Assembly: GCA_017462915.1 (NCBI GenBank) | Contig: JAFTQG010000055.1 | Coordinates: 62,001-126,000 of the forward strand | Length of the DNA: 64,000 bases | Reading direction: 5' to 3' | Source: Prevotella sp. | GTDB taxonomy: Bacteria; Bacteroidota; Bacteroidia; Bacteroidales; Bacteroidaceae | In this document: in pieces, positions 17,802-25,023 of the stretch | How positions within the stretch are numbered: position 1 is the stretch's first letter | Layout: each line of letters starts with the position of its first letter | Position numbers and translations under genes: made by a program | Notes under the pieces: model-generated | What the model was told of the DNA's origin: nothing | The model's database searches: none | The model's input: the letters and a program-made list of their open reading frames with translations, nothing else

Positions 17802-19003
17802 CTTCCGCTCCTTTCCTTTTCTTCCTTCCGTGACTTCTTCCTTTCCTTCGCGGCGGCTGCCTCGGAGGCTTTGTCCATGCGGCGCTCTTCCTTGCGGAGC
17901 TTGCCGGAGAGGGTGCTCTCCGCCTTGTTCTGCTTCTTGAGGACAGAGCGTTCCTTCCTTATGATGCTTGCGTCGCTCTTCGCCGCGGCAGGGTCGGCCT
18001 TGATGATGGAGTCAAGCTGCTGCTGGTAGTATCCGTAGACGGTCTTGTACTGGGCGGTGGATACGGAGTCGCGGTACATCCTTGCCGCCCTCTCGTCGCG
18101 CAGGCTGTCCATGCGGTAGGCATACTGCAGGTCGACATCGTAGCGGAAGCGGTACTTGGTGTATCCTTCCTTCTTGCCTATGCGGTAGACGAGACCGGCG
18201 CGCAGCTCGTTGACGACGGGGAGGACCTTGAGGTCCTTCCAGCCGGCGGTCTTGCCTGTAGGACGGAATATGTTGCGGCCTTGGTCAACGGTGTACTGCG
18301 TGTAGTTCAGCCATGCCACTCCGGCACTGACGCCGAGCTCGAGGTCTATGCTCCTGCCGCTCCTGAACGTGTACAGCGGACGCTGGATGCCATACGTGAA
18401 GCCTGCCGTGAGCGCCTCGCCCTGGTAGCCTTTCGACTTTTTCCCGAAGAGGAAGGAGTATTTGGCGTAGGAGGCGAACAGCCCGCGGTAGTAGGTTGTC
18501 AGCGGATGTTTCCGGCGATGCCTGCGCTGCGACATGAGCCTGTCGAGCAGACTGGTATGGGCTTTCACGCCTTCGCCGTCTATGAGACGCGTGCGCCAGT
18601 AGTTGCGGAACTCCAGCTTCGTCTCGAAGATGTTGAACACGTGGTTGGGCACATACGTATGTGACTCAGCCCATTTATAACGGACATTGACACCGACAGA
18701 CCAGCGGTTCCAGTTCTTGTTGTTGGCAATGTCATACTCGATGCCTACATTAGGCACCATCACGAGCCAGTCCACACCGTTCGTGCGGAACGACAGCCGC
18801 TCGGCGACTGTCAGCGTATCCAGGCGGCGGCTGTCGTCAGGCACCCACTGGGCATACGTGCTCATGCTTGCTGTACATAGGAACAGCATCGGTAATATGC
18901 GTCTGATACGTTTGATAACTTTTATGATTTTTATGATGTTACTGAAATGTTGGTTCTTATCCTGCCGTTTGCTTCTTACCTCAGGCCAGCGACCGCCGGT
19001 CAT
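17798..19003 (-). CDS. DUF3575 family outer-membrane protein with charged C-terminus
   Basis: Recognised by FRTNGVDWLVMVPNVGIEYD, NRWSVGVNVRYKWAESH, LEFRNYWRTRLIDGE, GLFASYAKYSFLFGKKSKG and TAGFTYGIQRPLYTF, a DUF3575 barrel. The last 90 residues are a highly charged Lys/Arg/Glu/Ala coiled-coil tail that is unusual for the family. Export is implied by ILPMLFLCTASMSTYAQ after a basic IIKIIKVIKRIRR stretch. The start is uncertain: ATG codons at 19075 and 19003 both lie in or beside a GCTTAA-type repeat, and the true start may be nearer the hydrophobic segment. First gene of the six-gene operon; ends with an ATGA overlap into the DUF5119 gene. Confidence 0.75.
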   Translation of the reverse strand: MTGGRWPEVRSKRQDKNQHFSNIIKIIKVIKRIRRILPMLFLCTASMSTYAQWVPDDSRRLDTLTVAERLSFRTNGVDWLVMVPNVGIEYDIANNKNWNRWSVGVNVRYKWAESHTYVPNHVFNIFETKLEFRNYWRTRLIDGEGVKAHTSLLDRLMSQRRHRRKHPLTTYYRGLFASYAKYSFLFGKKSKGYQGEALTAGFTYGIQRPLYTFRSGRSIDLELGVSAGVAWLNYTQYTVDQGRNIFRPTGKTAGWKDLKVLPVVNELRAGLVYRIGKKEGYTKYRFRYDVDLQYAYRMDSLRDERAARMYRDSVSTAQYKTVYGYYQQQLDSIIKADPAAAKSDASIIRKERSVLKKQNKAESTLSGKLRKEERRMDKASEAAAAKERKKSRKEEKERSGR

Positions 19004-19193
19004 CACGCCCGGCACAGCAAGATGGCTCTCTCTGCCCTCGCTTGACCAGATGGCTGTAATCTGCCGGACCGGCATAGTCTGCGCGGAACATCTACAGCAC
19101 GCTGGTTCCGCAGATGGCCTTCCTGGATTTCATCCGGCCATCTTCATGCCCGGCACAGCAAACAGGCATCCTCTGTCCTCGCTTAATCAGATA
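18991..19193. repeat. GCTTAA-type repeats, copies 3 and 4
   Basis: 18991-19055 and 19125-19193 both contain GCCCGGCACAGCAA, a short variable part, CTCTGYCCTCGCTT and CAGATRG. The longer region 19088-19193 (ACATCTACAGCACGC ... CCATCTTCATGCCCGGCACA) is matched at 53487-53607. It lies between the operon promoter and its first gene. Confidence 0.65.
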
Positions 19194-19253
19194 GTTACTC
19201 TTTTTACGGTCTCTGTTTCTAATGGATTTTTCCTGAATCGCGATTCAGCGGTA

Positions 19254-19283
19254 CAAAATTACATACAAAATTCTGAAAACAAA
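19254..19283 (-). promoter_or_regulatory. Promoter of the DUF3575/DUF5119/OmpA operon
   Basis: On the minus strand TTTG (19283-19280), 18 nt, TAATTTTG (19261-19254). The leader of about 170-250 nt includes two repeats. The flanking AT-rich DNA is typical of promoters in this group. Confidence 0.55.
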
Positions 19284-19560
19284 ATATTGTACAAAAAACA
19301 ACCGTTATTTTTAATATCTTTTTGCAAAATCTGCCGCTTTTTGCGTGAACATATTTATAAATTACGCCAAAAAGGCGATAATTTACGTAAAACCGGCATC
19401 TGCCTCGACAATCTCTTCACACTTGTTTGCATAACTGCCCTATGCCTCACGCGCGAAAGGGCTGCTGCCTCGGCTGCTGGAAAAAGGAAAAGCAGACACC
19501 GCCGGCTCCCATGTCGGCGGTGTCTGCTGTCTGTGTCATGTAATATGCTGGTTATCCACG

Positions 19561-19647
19561 CTTTGCAGGAGGGTGACCTTTTACCTTGCAAAAGGTGGCC
19601 CTGCGGCATGTGAAGTGTCACCGCCTGTCATGCGAAAGGTGACGGGT
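19561..19647. repeat. GGTGACC-type repeat, copy 2
   Basis: Units GGTGACCTTTTACC, GGTGGCCCTGCGGCATG, GTGTCACCGCCTGTCATG and GAAAGGTGACGGGTT. No 9-nt array is adjacent to this copy. I see no gene between 19076 and 19867; a minus-strand reading frame at 19618-19842 lacks codon or family support. Confidence 0.6.
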
Positions 19648-19762
19648 TGTCGAGCGTTTTTTTACGGTTAGGCAAGAAACCATGACGAAAGCGAAAAAAA
19701 ATGGTTGAGGGACACCTTCTATGGTATTTGCCAAACGATACCTGCATGACTTGCCAGGGCAT

Positions 19763-19807
19763 AAAAAAATGATATGCACATGCCGTATAAAGCTACATGT
19801 GCATATC
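19763..19807 (-). terminator. Terminator of the PEGA/LamG-like operon
   Basis: GATATGCACATG (19771-19782) pairs with CATGTGCATATC (19796-19807). On the minus strand the stem is followed by a run of seven T. It lies 60 nt after the last gene. The stem sequence is nearly the same as that of the terminator at 22474-22520. Confidence 0.8.
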
Positions 19808-19867
19808 ATATATGTAACTATACCGATAAAAAAGGCTTTCATCGGACTTTTTATGCTCTTGCCATTC

Positions 19868-20485
19868 TTAATTCAATATCTCAACATCATCGAAATCGAC
19901 CTTACACTTGCCAAATGCAAAGAAGCCAAAACCATTGGAGGTAATCGGAACATATTTGCAAAGGAGAGCCTGCACGTCATTCACACGGATCTCAAGTTCT
20001 CCTCCTTGGTATACTACCTGAATGTCCAGAGATGTGTTCTTCTTGCCTTTCTGAAGTTTGAACTGGTTCTTCTGCTGACCCACGATCTTGCCCTCTTTCA
20101 TTTTGTAAAGCCAGGCACAATCACCCTTAATCATGAAGACGATACAATTCATGTCATCGATATAGTCAAGGATTATACCGAAACTTTTCTTGCCTTCAAA
20201 TTTTTCAAGAGTGGCCGTACACTTAAGGTCAAAGCCTTTGGCCGGATCCATCGGCAGGAAAGAGTGTGTGGCTACACTGCCTACCATTTCGTCAAGAGTA
20301 ATGTTGGCTTTGTCGCTCTTGCTTTCAAGCCGCATCACTCCTTCGATAATGTAAGCACGACCTAATTCAGCAGAATACTCTGTCCATTGCCAGGAGTTCG
20401 AGTCAAAGGTCTCCTTCACCTGAGCGACTGCCGAAGTAGCTGTCAAAGCTACAACGGTAATCAAAAATAAGAATTTCTTTTTCAT
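19868..20485 (-). CDS. Secreted LamG-like (concanavalin-fold) protein, 205 aa
   Basis: Signal peptide MKKKFLFLITVVALTATSAV, cleaved after AVAQ. The mature chain reads as one jelly-roll domain: FDSNSWQWTEYSAELGRAYI, GFDLKCTATLEKFEGKKSFG, IILDYIDDMNCIVFMIKGDC, LDIQVVYQGGELEIRVNDVQ, and a closing GFGFFAFGKCKVDFDDVEI. This is the pattern of DUF1080/LamG-type sugar-binding modules. No catalytic residues can be assigned. It is the third gene of a tight operon (17-nt gap after the second PEGA gene) and is followed by a terminator. Probably periplasmic or surface-bound. Confidence 0.75.
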   Translation of the reverse strand: MKKKFLFLITVVALTATSAVAQVKETFDSNSWQWTEYSAELGRAYIIEGVMRLESKSDKANITLDEMVGSVATHSFLPMDPAKGFDLKCTATLEKFEGKKSFGIILDYIDDMNCIVFMIKGDCAWLYKMKEGKIVGQQKNQFKLQKGKKNTSLDIQVVYQGGELEIRVNDVQALLCKYVPITSNGFGFFAFGKCKVDFDDVEILN

Positions 20486-20502
20486 AATATATTCAAATTT
20501 GA

Positions 20503-21243
20503 TTATTTTTCACCTAAACGAGTCTGAAACTCACTTACAAGCGTCTCGAATTCCTTCATGACACGATTAGTTTCCACAAAAGCCTCTTCCTTGCTGCGAG
20601 CCTGCGAAGGAGCAATTTCGGAAGTCAATTTTATCTGGAAAGTCAAGTCACCTCCGATATTGGCTTCCTTAACCGTCACCCTATGGCGCAGGGTCTTGCC
20701 CGCCTCTATGTAGTTCTTGTAGAGCCATGGAGTCTGTATGAAGCCGGAGGCAGCATCCGATGTCATTATCTCGTCAAAGTACTTCAGCAGGACATTGTGC
20801 GCCATTTTCCATGCATTCTCAGAATTGCGCTTGCCTGTTTTCTTGTTATCAGAATACAAGCGCCTGTTTACTTTAACAGTAAAGAAATTGTTCGCCACTG
20901 AAGACTCAGCTGTCTGTCTCATGAGCAGATCCTCCTTGAGTTTGATCTCGATAGTCTTACGGCCGTCATTTCCATAAACTCTTGTGGTCAGTGTCTCATA
21001 GCCTGGTGCAGAGCATTCGAGTGATATGAAGTCTTTTTTCTTGACAGTCACCTTTGCTGTCCCTTCGCCATAATAAGATCCGTTGACTTTTATCGTAGCG
21101 TCAGATGGAATCACGACAATCTGAATATCTTTCTCACGCCCGAAAAACTTATTGATTTTCCTGGATACCTCATCAAGTTGGGCGTCAGCGGTTCCTATCC
21201 CTACCATGAATATGGAGGCTAATATAACGAGCAGTCGTTTCAT
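20503..21243 (-). CDS. PEGA-domain exported protein, paralogue B, 246 aa
   Basis: Signal peptide MKRLLVILASIFMVGIGTAD, cleaved after ADA. A PEGA domain spans about residues 40-105 (IVVIPSDATIKVNGSYYGEG, TAKVTVKKKDFISLECSAPG, YETLTTRVYG). The helical C-terminal half (NAWKMAHNVLLKYFDEIMTS, SGFIQTPWLYKNYIEAGKTL) is shared with the gene just upstream. PEGA domains are found in envelope proteins and may bind surface-layer or cell-wall components. Starts 6 nt after the end of paralogue A, so it arose by tandem duplication. A block of about 99 nt (20741-20840) is almost identical to paralogue A although the rest has diverged. Confidence 0.82.
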   Translation of the reverse strand: MKRLLVILASIFMVGIGTADAQLDEVSRKINKFFGREKDIQIVVIPSDATIKVNGSYYGEGTAKVTVKKKDFISLECSAPGYETLTTRVYGNDGRKTIEIKLKEDLLMRQTAESSVANNFFTVKVNRRLYSDNKKTGKRNSENAWKMAHNVLLKYFDEIMTSDAASGFIQTPWLYKNYIEAGKTLRHRVTVKEANIGGDLTFQIKLTSEIAPSQARSKEEAFVETNRVMKEFETLVSEFQTRLGEK

Positions 21244-21249
21244 TCCTGA

Positions 21250-21936
21250 TTATTTTTCTCCAAGACGGGACTGGAACTCACTGATTAGAGTTTCAAACTC
21301 TTTCATTATGCGATTTGTTTCCAAGAATGATTCCTCTCGGCTGCGGCCTTGAATGGGTGCCATCTCTGATGCCATTTTTATCTGGAATGTCAAGTCACCG
21401 CCTATATTGGATTCTTTGATAGTAACACGTGTACGCAAAGTCTTGCCCGCCTCTACATAATTCTTGTAGAGCCATGGGGTCTGTATGAAGCCAGAGGCAG
21501 CATCCGATGTCATTATCTCGTCAAAATACTTCAGCAGGACATTGTGCGCCATTTTCCATGCATTCTCAGAATTGCGCTTGCCTGTGGCAGGATCGTCCGA
21601 ATACAGTCTCTTATTAACCTTGACAGAGAAGAAATTGTTGGCCACCGATGATTCTGTAGTCTGTTTCAGGAGCATATCCTCCTTGAGTTTGATCTCAATG
21701 GTCTTGCGCTCATCATTGCCATAGATGCGTGTGTTGAGAGTTTCATAGCCGGGACAACTACATTCAAGAGACACAAAATCATTTTTCTTGATTTTAAGGA
21801 CAGCGTTTCCTTCTCCGAAATAGGATCCATTAACTTTAATGGTGGCTTCTGAGGGTATGACAACAATCTTGACGTCTTTACCCCATGTACAGGCAACCAT
21901 TCCCATCGCCATAAGTACAAAGAAAAATCTTTTCAT
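21250..21936 (-). CDS. PEGA-domain exported protein, paralogue A, 228 aa
   Basis: The N-terminus (MKRFFFVLMAMGMVACTWGK) is a signal peptide; MVAC could act as a lipobox, which paralogue B lacks. The PEGA domain starts at residue 23 (VKIVVIPSEATIKVNGSYFG). The C-terminal helical half matches paralogue B closely and ends in the identical SEFQSRLGEK-type tail. Its shorter N-terminal linker lacks the VSRKINKFFGREK segment of B. First gene of the three-gene operon; the likely promoter is at 22212-22219, with the structured RNA region in between. Confidence 0.82.
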   Translation of the reverse strand: MKRFFFVLMAMGMVACTWGKDVKIVVIPSEATIKVNGSYFGEGNAVLKIKKNDFVSLECSCPGYETLNTRIYGNDERKTIEIKLKEDMLLKQTTESSVANNFFSVKVNKRLYSDDPATGKRNSENAWKMAHNVLLKYFDEIMTSDAASGFIQTPWLYKNYVEAGKTLRTRVTIKESNIGGDLTFQIKMASEMAPIQGRSREESFLETNRIMKEFETLISEFQSRLGEK

Positions 21937-21992
21937 AATAATTAAATATGGTTTTTCCTAACGGTTCCAGCTCCGTGAACCTATTTATGATT

Positions 21993-22172
21993 AAAGAAGC
22001 GTGGAACTGTATGCCACGTCTTAAAGTGAAGGTGCTAGGAAAACCTTTGAGAACAGATATGGGTCAACAGTCCCACGCCATATGCGTGGGAACCGTCTGC
22101 CGTCTCTTGTTCTCGTGAGATAAGTTTCCTAGGCTTTTCACTTACAAGAAGAAGACATAACGCTTCTTTTTT
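21993..22172 (+). ncRNA. Rod-shaped structured RNA candidate, possibly 6S-like
   Basis: The ends AAAGAAGCG (21993-22001) and CGCTTCTTT (22161-22169) pair, and a T-run follows on the plus strand. Further in, AAAGTGAA pairs with TTCACTT, CTAGGAAA with TTTCCTAG, GAGAACA with TGTTCTC, and CCCACGC/GCGTGGG form an apical hairpin. A side hairpin CGTGG/CCACG lies near the 5' end. The result is a long rod with internal bubbles of about 180 nt, as in 6S RNA; a Bacteroidales-1-type RNA is the other candidate I would consider. Strand is chosen from the T-run; a weak -7 (TATTTATG, 21982-21989) precedes it. The opposite strand is possible because a good promoter (22219-22212) points the other way. Family identity is inference. 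Confidence 0.45.
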
Positions 22173-22211
22173 CTATATGTGTCTTTGGATAAGCCGTAGC
22201 CAATCCGAATG

Positions 22212-22219
22212 CAAAGTTA
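22212..22219 (-). promoter_or_regulatory. -7 element TAACTTTG for the PEGA operon or the RNA on the minus strand
   Basis: CAAAGTTA on the plus strand is TAACTTTG on the minus strand, followed by GC, as in strong Bacteroidetes promoters. No clear -33 TTTG lies 19-21 nt upstream. The transcript would cross the structured region before reaching the ATG at 21936. Confidence 0.5.
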
Positions 22220-22473
22220 CGATTTTTTTCTTAAATTAAAGCCGCCATTTGTACAAAATCTTCTCCACTTTTTTATAAATCAAAAAAAATACATATATGA
22301 AGTTTATTACTTACATTATCCGTTATTGCTTGATTTTCAATATTATATACATCATTAACCATATCAGCTCTGATAAGTGCAGACAGTGAAATTTTAATAT
22401 ATTTAACTTTTAATCAAATACAAATAAGCGATTAATAGGATTACGTCCTGTTACAGAATGTCTTGTACAAGTA

Positions 22474-22520
22474 TGAAAAAAACAATATGCACATGCCGTT
22501 AATGTGCGGCATGTGCATAT
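22474..22520 (-). terminator. Terminator of the GH28 gene
   Basis: ATATGCACATGCCG (22485-22498) pairs with CGGCATGTGCATAT (22507-22520), a perfect 14-bp stem, followed on the minus strand by TTGTTTTTTTC. The gap 22220-22473 is AT-rich with no gene visible. Confidence 0.85.
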
Positions 22521-22584
22521 CTTGCTTATCATTTTACTATATGAAATCGAATGGAAAGTTCTACAACCTAAAACCCACAACCCG

Positions 22585-23913
22585 TCACTTTATCCTCACA
22601 TTCCTTGTCACTGTGCCTGGGATAAGCTCAGGGTCGAAAGCGTGGCGCTGGTCCGTGACATCGCAGTCGGTGAAGGAGAAGCCGCTGAGGAGATACTTGT
22701 CTGAGGTGCCTACATCGAAGAAGTTGTCGCACTTGACACTGATGTTGCGGATGTCGATGTCGTGACATCGGGAGACGGGCATGTCGGGACGGTTCCCGGG
22801 GTTGTAGAACTGCCGCCAGGGGCGTATGACGAGGAAGGAGCCGCACGTGCCGGAGACGTTCTCCACACGTATGCGCTCGTAGTGTTGCGGTGTGTCAGGG
22901 CGCATCTTTAGCCACAGGACGCGGTTGGCGTCAGCGAAGGTGATGTCGCGGAGGATGATGTTCCACACGTGTACGGCCTCCGAACCCACCGTGAGACAGC
23001 CGTGGACGACACCGTAACGGCAGTTCTCGACGATGACGTTGTACACCGGACCGTTGTCGGGAGCCTTGTCGGCCCATGTCCCCTTGCCGCCTTTCAGCAC
23101 CACGGCGTCGTCATTCACCTGCATGTAGCAGCCGGAGATGAGGACATCGTGGCAGTCGTCGAGGTCTATGGCGTCGGACGACGGCGCGCCGTGTTCCTTC
23201 ACGTCGCCCGGAGGGATGATGCCTTTCACGGGAGCCTGGATATGGCAGTCGAGGTAGCGCACACGGCGGCAGCGGTAGAGGTGGTTGGTCCAGAAGGGCG
23301 AGTTGACGAGATGCACGTCCTGCACGGTGACATCTGTGCTGTTGGAGATATAGACGAGGCGCGGACGCATGGCCTCGAGGTTGGTGCACTGCGGATTGTA
23401 CATGCGGCGATACCAGAACTCCTCCCAGTAGTGGTATCCGTTGCCGTCTATCGTGCCGTTGCCGGAGATGGTGAATCCGTCGATGCCGTCGGCGTTGACG
23501 AGCGCCGCGAAGTAGTTGAGCGTCTGTCCCTCCATGCGTGTCTTCAGGAGGCGGAAGTCGCGGATGCGGTCAGAGCCTTTCAGCCTGCCGCGGACAAGGA
23601 GGTGTGTCCCCTGGCGGAAGAATAGCGAACCGGAGAGGTATGTCCCTTCGGGTATGACGACAACGCCGCCGCCCTCTGTGGCGCAGCGGTCTATGACGGC
23701 CTGTATGGCTTCGGTCTGGAGGAGTGTGGAGTCGTTCTGCACGCCGTAGTCGGTGATGACATATTCCTTGCCGAGGGTGTCGGTGACGACCTTGCGCTTG
23801 TCGCTGAACCATGACGGTATCCTTGTGCCGTCGGGCCATGTGCCGTAACTGCTCTTCCTTGCGTGGGAGAGCATAGGCAGGAGGATAAGGAGGATGGTGA
23901 GGGTTGTTCGCAT
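22585..23913 (-). CDS. Glycoside hydrolase family 28 (polygalacturonase-like), 442 aa
   Basis: A secreted right-handed beta-helix enzyme expected to hydrolyse alpha-1,4 galacturonosyl bonds in pectin. A signal peptide (MRTTLTILLILLPMLSHARK) is followed by the family entry segment (ITDYGVQNDSTLLQTEAIQAVIDRC, read as YGVQNDS then AIQAVID). GH28 motifs are visible in altered form: SSDAIDLDDC near residue 248 (usually NTDG), NDDAVVLK near 268 (catalytic Asp pair kept), VHGCLTVGSE near 305 (the GHG region), and LKMR near 334 (usually RIK). The changes at the first and last motifs suggest an exo-acting or rhamnogalacturonan-type member. It sits upstream of DUF4230 and the sugar-acid genes, separated from them by a composite repeat. 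Confidence 0.88.
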   Translation of the reverse strand: MRTTLTILLILLPMLSHARKSSYGTWPDGTRIPSWFSDKRKVVTDTLGKEYVITDYGVQNDSTLLQTEAIQAVIDRCATEGGGVVVIPEGTYLSGSLFFRQGTHLLVRGRLKGSDRIRDFRLLKTRMEGQTLNYFAALVNADGIDGFTISGNGTIDGNGYHYWEEFWYRRMYNPQCTNLEAMRPRLVYISNSTDVTVQDVHLVNSPFWTNHLYRCRRVRYLDCHIQAPVKGIIPPGDVKEHGAPSSDAIDLDDCHDVLISGCYMQVNDDAVVLKGGKGTWADKAPDNGPVYNVIVENCRYGVVHGCLTVGSEAVHVWNIILRDITFADANRVLWLKMRPDTPQHYERIRVENVSGTCGSFLVIRPWRQFYNPGNRPDMPVSRCHDIDIRNISVKCDNFFDVGTSDKYLLSGFSFTDCDVTDQRHAFDPELIPGTVTRNVRIK

Positions 23914-23923
23914 TTTCTTTACG

Positions 23924-24135
23924 GTTTTTACGGTTATACGGTTGGGCGGTTATGCGGTTTTACGGTTAGGCGGTTATGCGGTTGGGCGGTTTTACGGTTA
24001 TTGTTAAGGTTAGGGATAGGGTTAGGGTTAAGGTTGATAGCCGGAATAGCCTGTATAGCCCCTATAGATTCTATATCGGCTATTACGGCTATCACCGTCT
24101 AACCGTCTAACCGTCTAACCGTCTAACCGTAAACA
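23924..24135. repeat. Composite repeat: 8-nt arms, GGTTAA units, 9-nt-period array 3
   Basis: 23924-24000 has ACGGTTNN/GCGGTTNN 8-nt units. 24001-24035 has GGTTAAGGTTAGGG-type units. 24036-24093 is the array, beginning GATAGCCGGAATAGCC and ending TATTACGGCTATC. 24094-24135 is the inverted arm, four copies of ACCGTCTA. It fills the gap between the GH28 and DUF4230 genes. Confidence 0.8.
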
Positions 24136-24142
24136 CCGCATC

Positions 24143-24826
24143 TCACTCCTTCCTCCTTACAAGCTGTCGGAGGGAGAAGTCGTCGCGGTATGCTATCTCT
24201 ATCTTCGAGAATCCGAGGGCGCGCAGCTGCGGTATGAGAATCTCCGTGGCAGAGACCTTGGCAGTCTCTATGACAGCCTGCTGTGCAGAGTCAGGGAGCT
24301 CTGTCCAAGCACGCTCCTTGGCCTGGCGCACCATCTCCTGATACTGCTCGTAGGTCAGTCCCTTGCCGAGGAGCTGCTTCTTCTGCGACTCGTTCTCATG
24401 GTCCACGGTACATGCCGTCTCCACTATCACGGGGTCAGGGAGTATGATGCGGATAGTCTCGCCGTCGGCACGGACATTGCGCCCGTCCACACGGCCGAGG
24501 TCGATGTATGCCTTGTAGGTCACGGTGACAGGGATTCGCGCCTCCGTCTTTCCGAGCGGCAGGTCGAGGGTCTTGTCTATGCCGAGGGCGCTCAGCGACA
24601 GCTTGTTCTGCGAGGTGTAGGTCATCGTCTTGCGGCTTGTCGCCTCAGCGGTGTACAGTCGCGAGTGTTGCCTTACGGCTTCCACGACGGTCTCGGGAGT
24701 AACGGTCTCTGCCTGCGCCTTCTCAGCATTGTCGCCGTTGCTGCACGCCTTGATGCTGAAGGTCAGCATAAGGAGGAGGACTATGACGGTGAGGATGAGA
24801 TAGACGGTGAGTTCTTTGGATTTCAT
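24143..24826 (-). CDS. DUF4230 family membrane-anchored protein, 227 aa
   Basis: An N-terminal membrane segment (VYLILTVIVLLLMLTFSIKA) anchors a periplasmic domain. The family pattern is seen in ETVVEAVRQHSRLYTAEAT, then ARIPVTVTYKAYIDLG, IRIILPDPVIVETACTVDHE and AKERAWTELPDSAQQAVIET. Function of DUF4230 is not known; it is widespread in Bacteroidetes and Firmicutes. Cys28 follows the membrane segment but no good lipobox is present. The gene sits alone between two composite repeats, so co-transcription with neighbours is uncertain. Confidence 0.85.
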   Translation of the reverse strand: MKSKELTVYLILTVIVLLLMLTFSIKACSNGDNAEKAQAETVTPETVVEAVRQHSRLYTAEATSRKTMTYTSQNKLSLSALGIDKTLDLPLGKTEARIPVTVTYKAYIDLGRVDGRNVRADGETIRIILPDPVIVETACTVDHENESQKKQLLGKGLTYEQYQEMVRQAKERAWTELPDSAQQAVIETAKVSATEILIPQLRALGFSKIEIAYRDDFSLRQLVRRKE

Positions 24827-24828
24827 TG

Positions 24829-25023
24829 GTTTGGTGGTTTAGTGGTTTAGTGGTTTGGTGGTTTAGTGGTTTAGTCGTTTGGTCGTTTGGTCGTTTGGTC
24901 GTTTGGTTACTTGGTTGATAGCCAGAATAGCCGATATAGCCGATATAGAGGACTAATAACTAAACCACTAAACAACTAAACCACCAAACAACTAAACCAC
25001 CAAACAACTAAACCACCAAACCA
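24829..25023. repeat. Composite repeat: inverted 8-nt arms around a half 9-nt array (4)
   Basis: 24829-24916 holds about eleven GGTTTAGT/GGTTTGGT/CGTTTGGT units; 24953-25023 holds the complementary ACTAAACC-type units. Between them 24917-24950 has only the left half of the 9-nt array (GATAGCCAGAATAGCCGATA...) and then GAGGACTAATAACTAAAC. The arms could pair over most of their length. Confidence 0.85.

Noticed and set aside
19618-19842. 74-aa minus-strand reading frame after the PEGA operon
   Set aside because: It crosses the terminator hairpin and a GGTGACC repeat; no domain or codon support.
24001-24035. Telomere-like repeat taken as a linear replicon end
   Set aside because: The units are short, degenerate, internal and flanked by genes on both sides.
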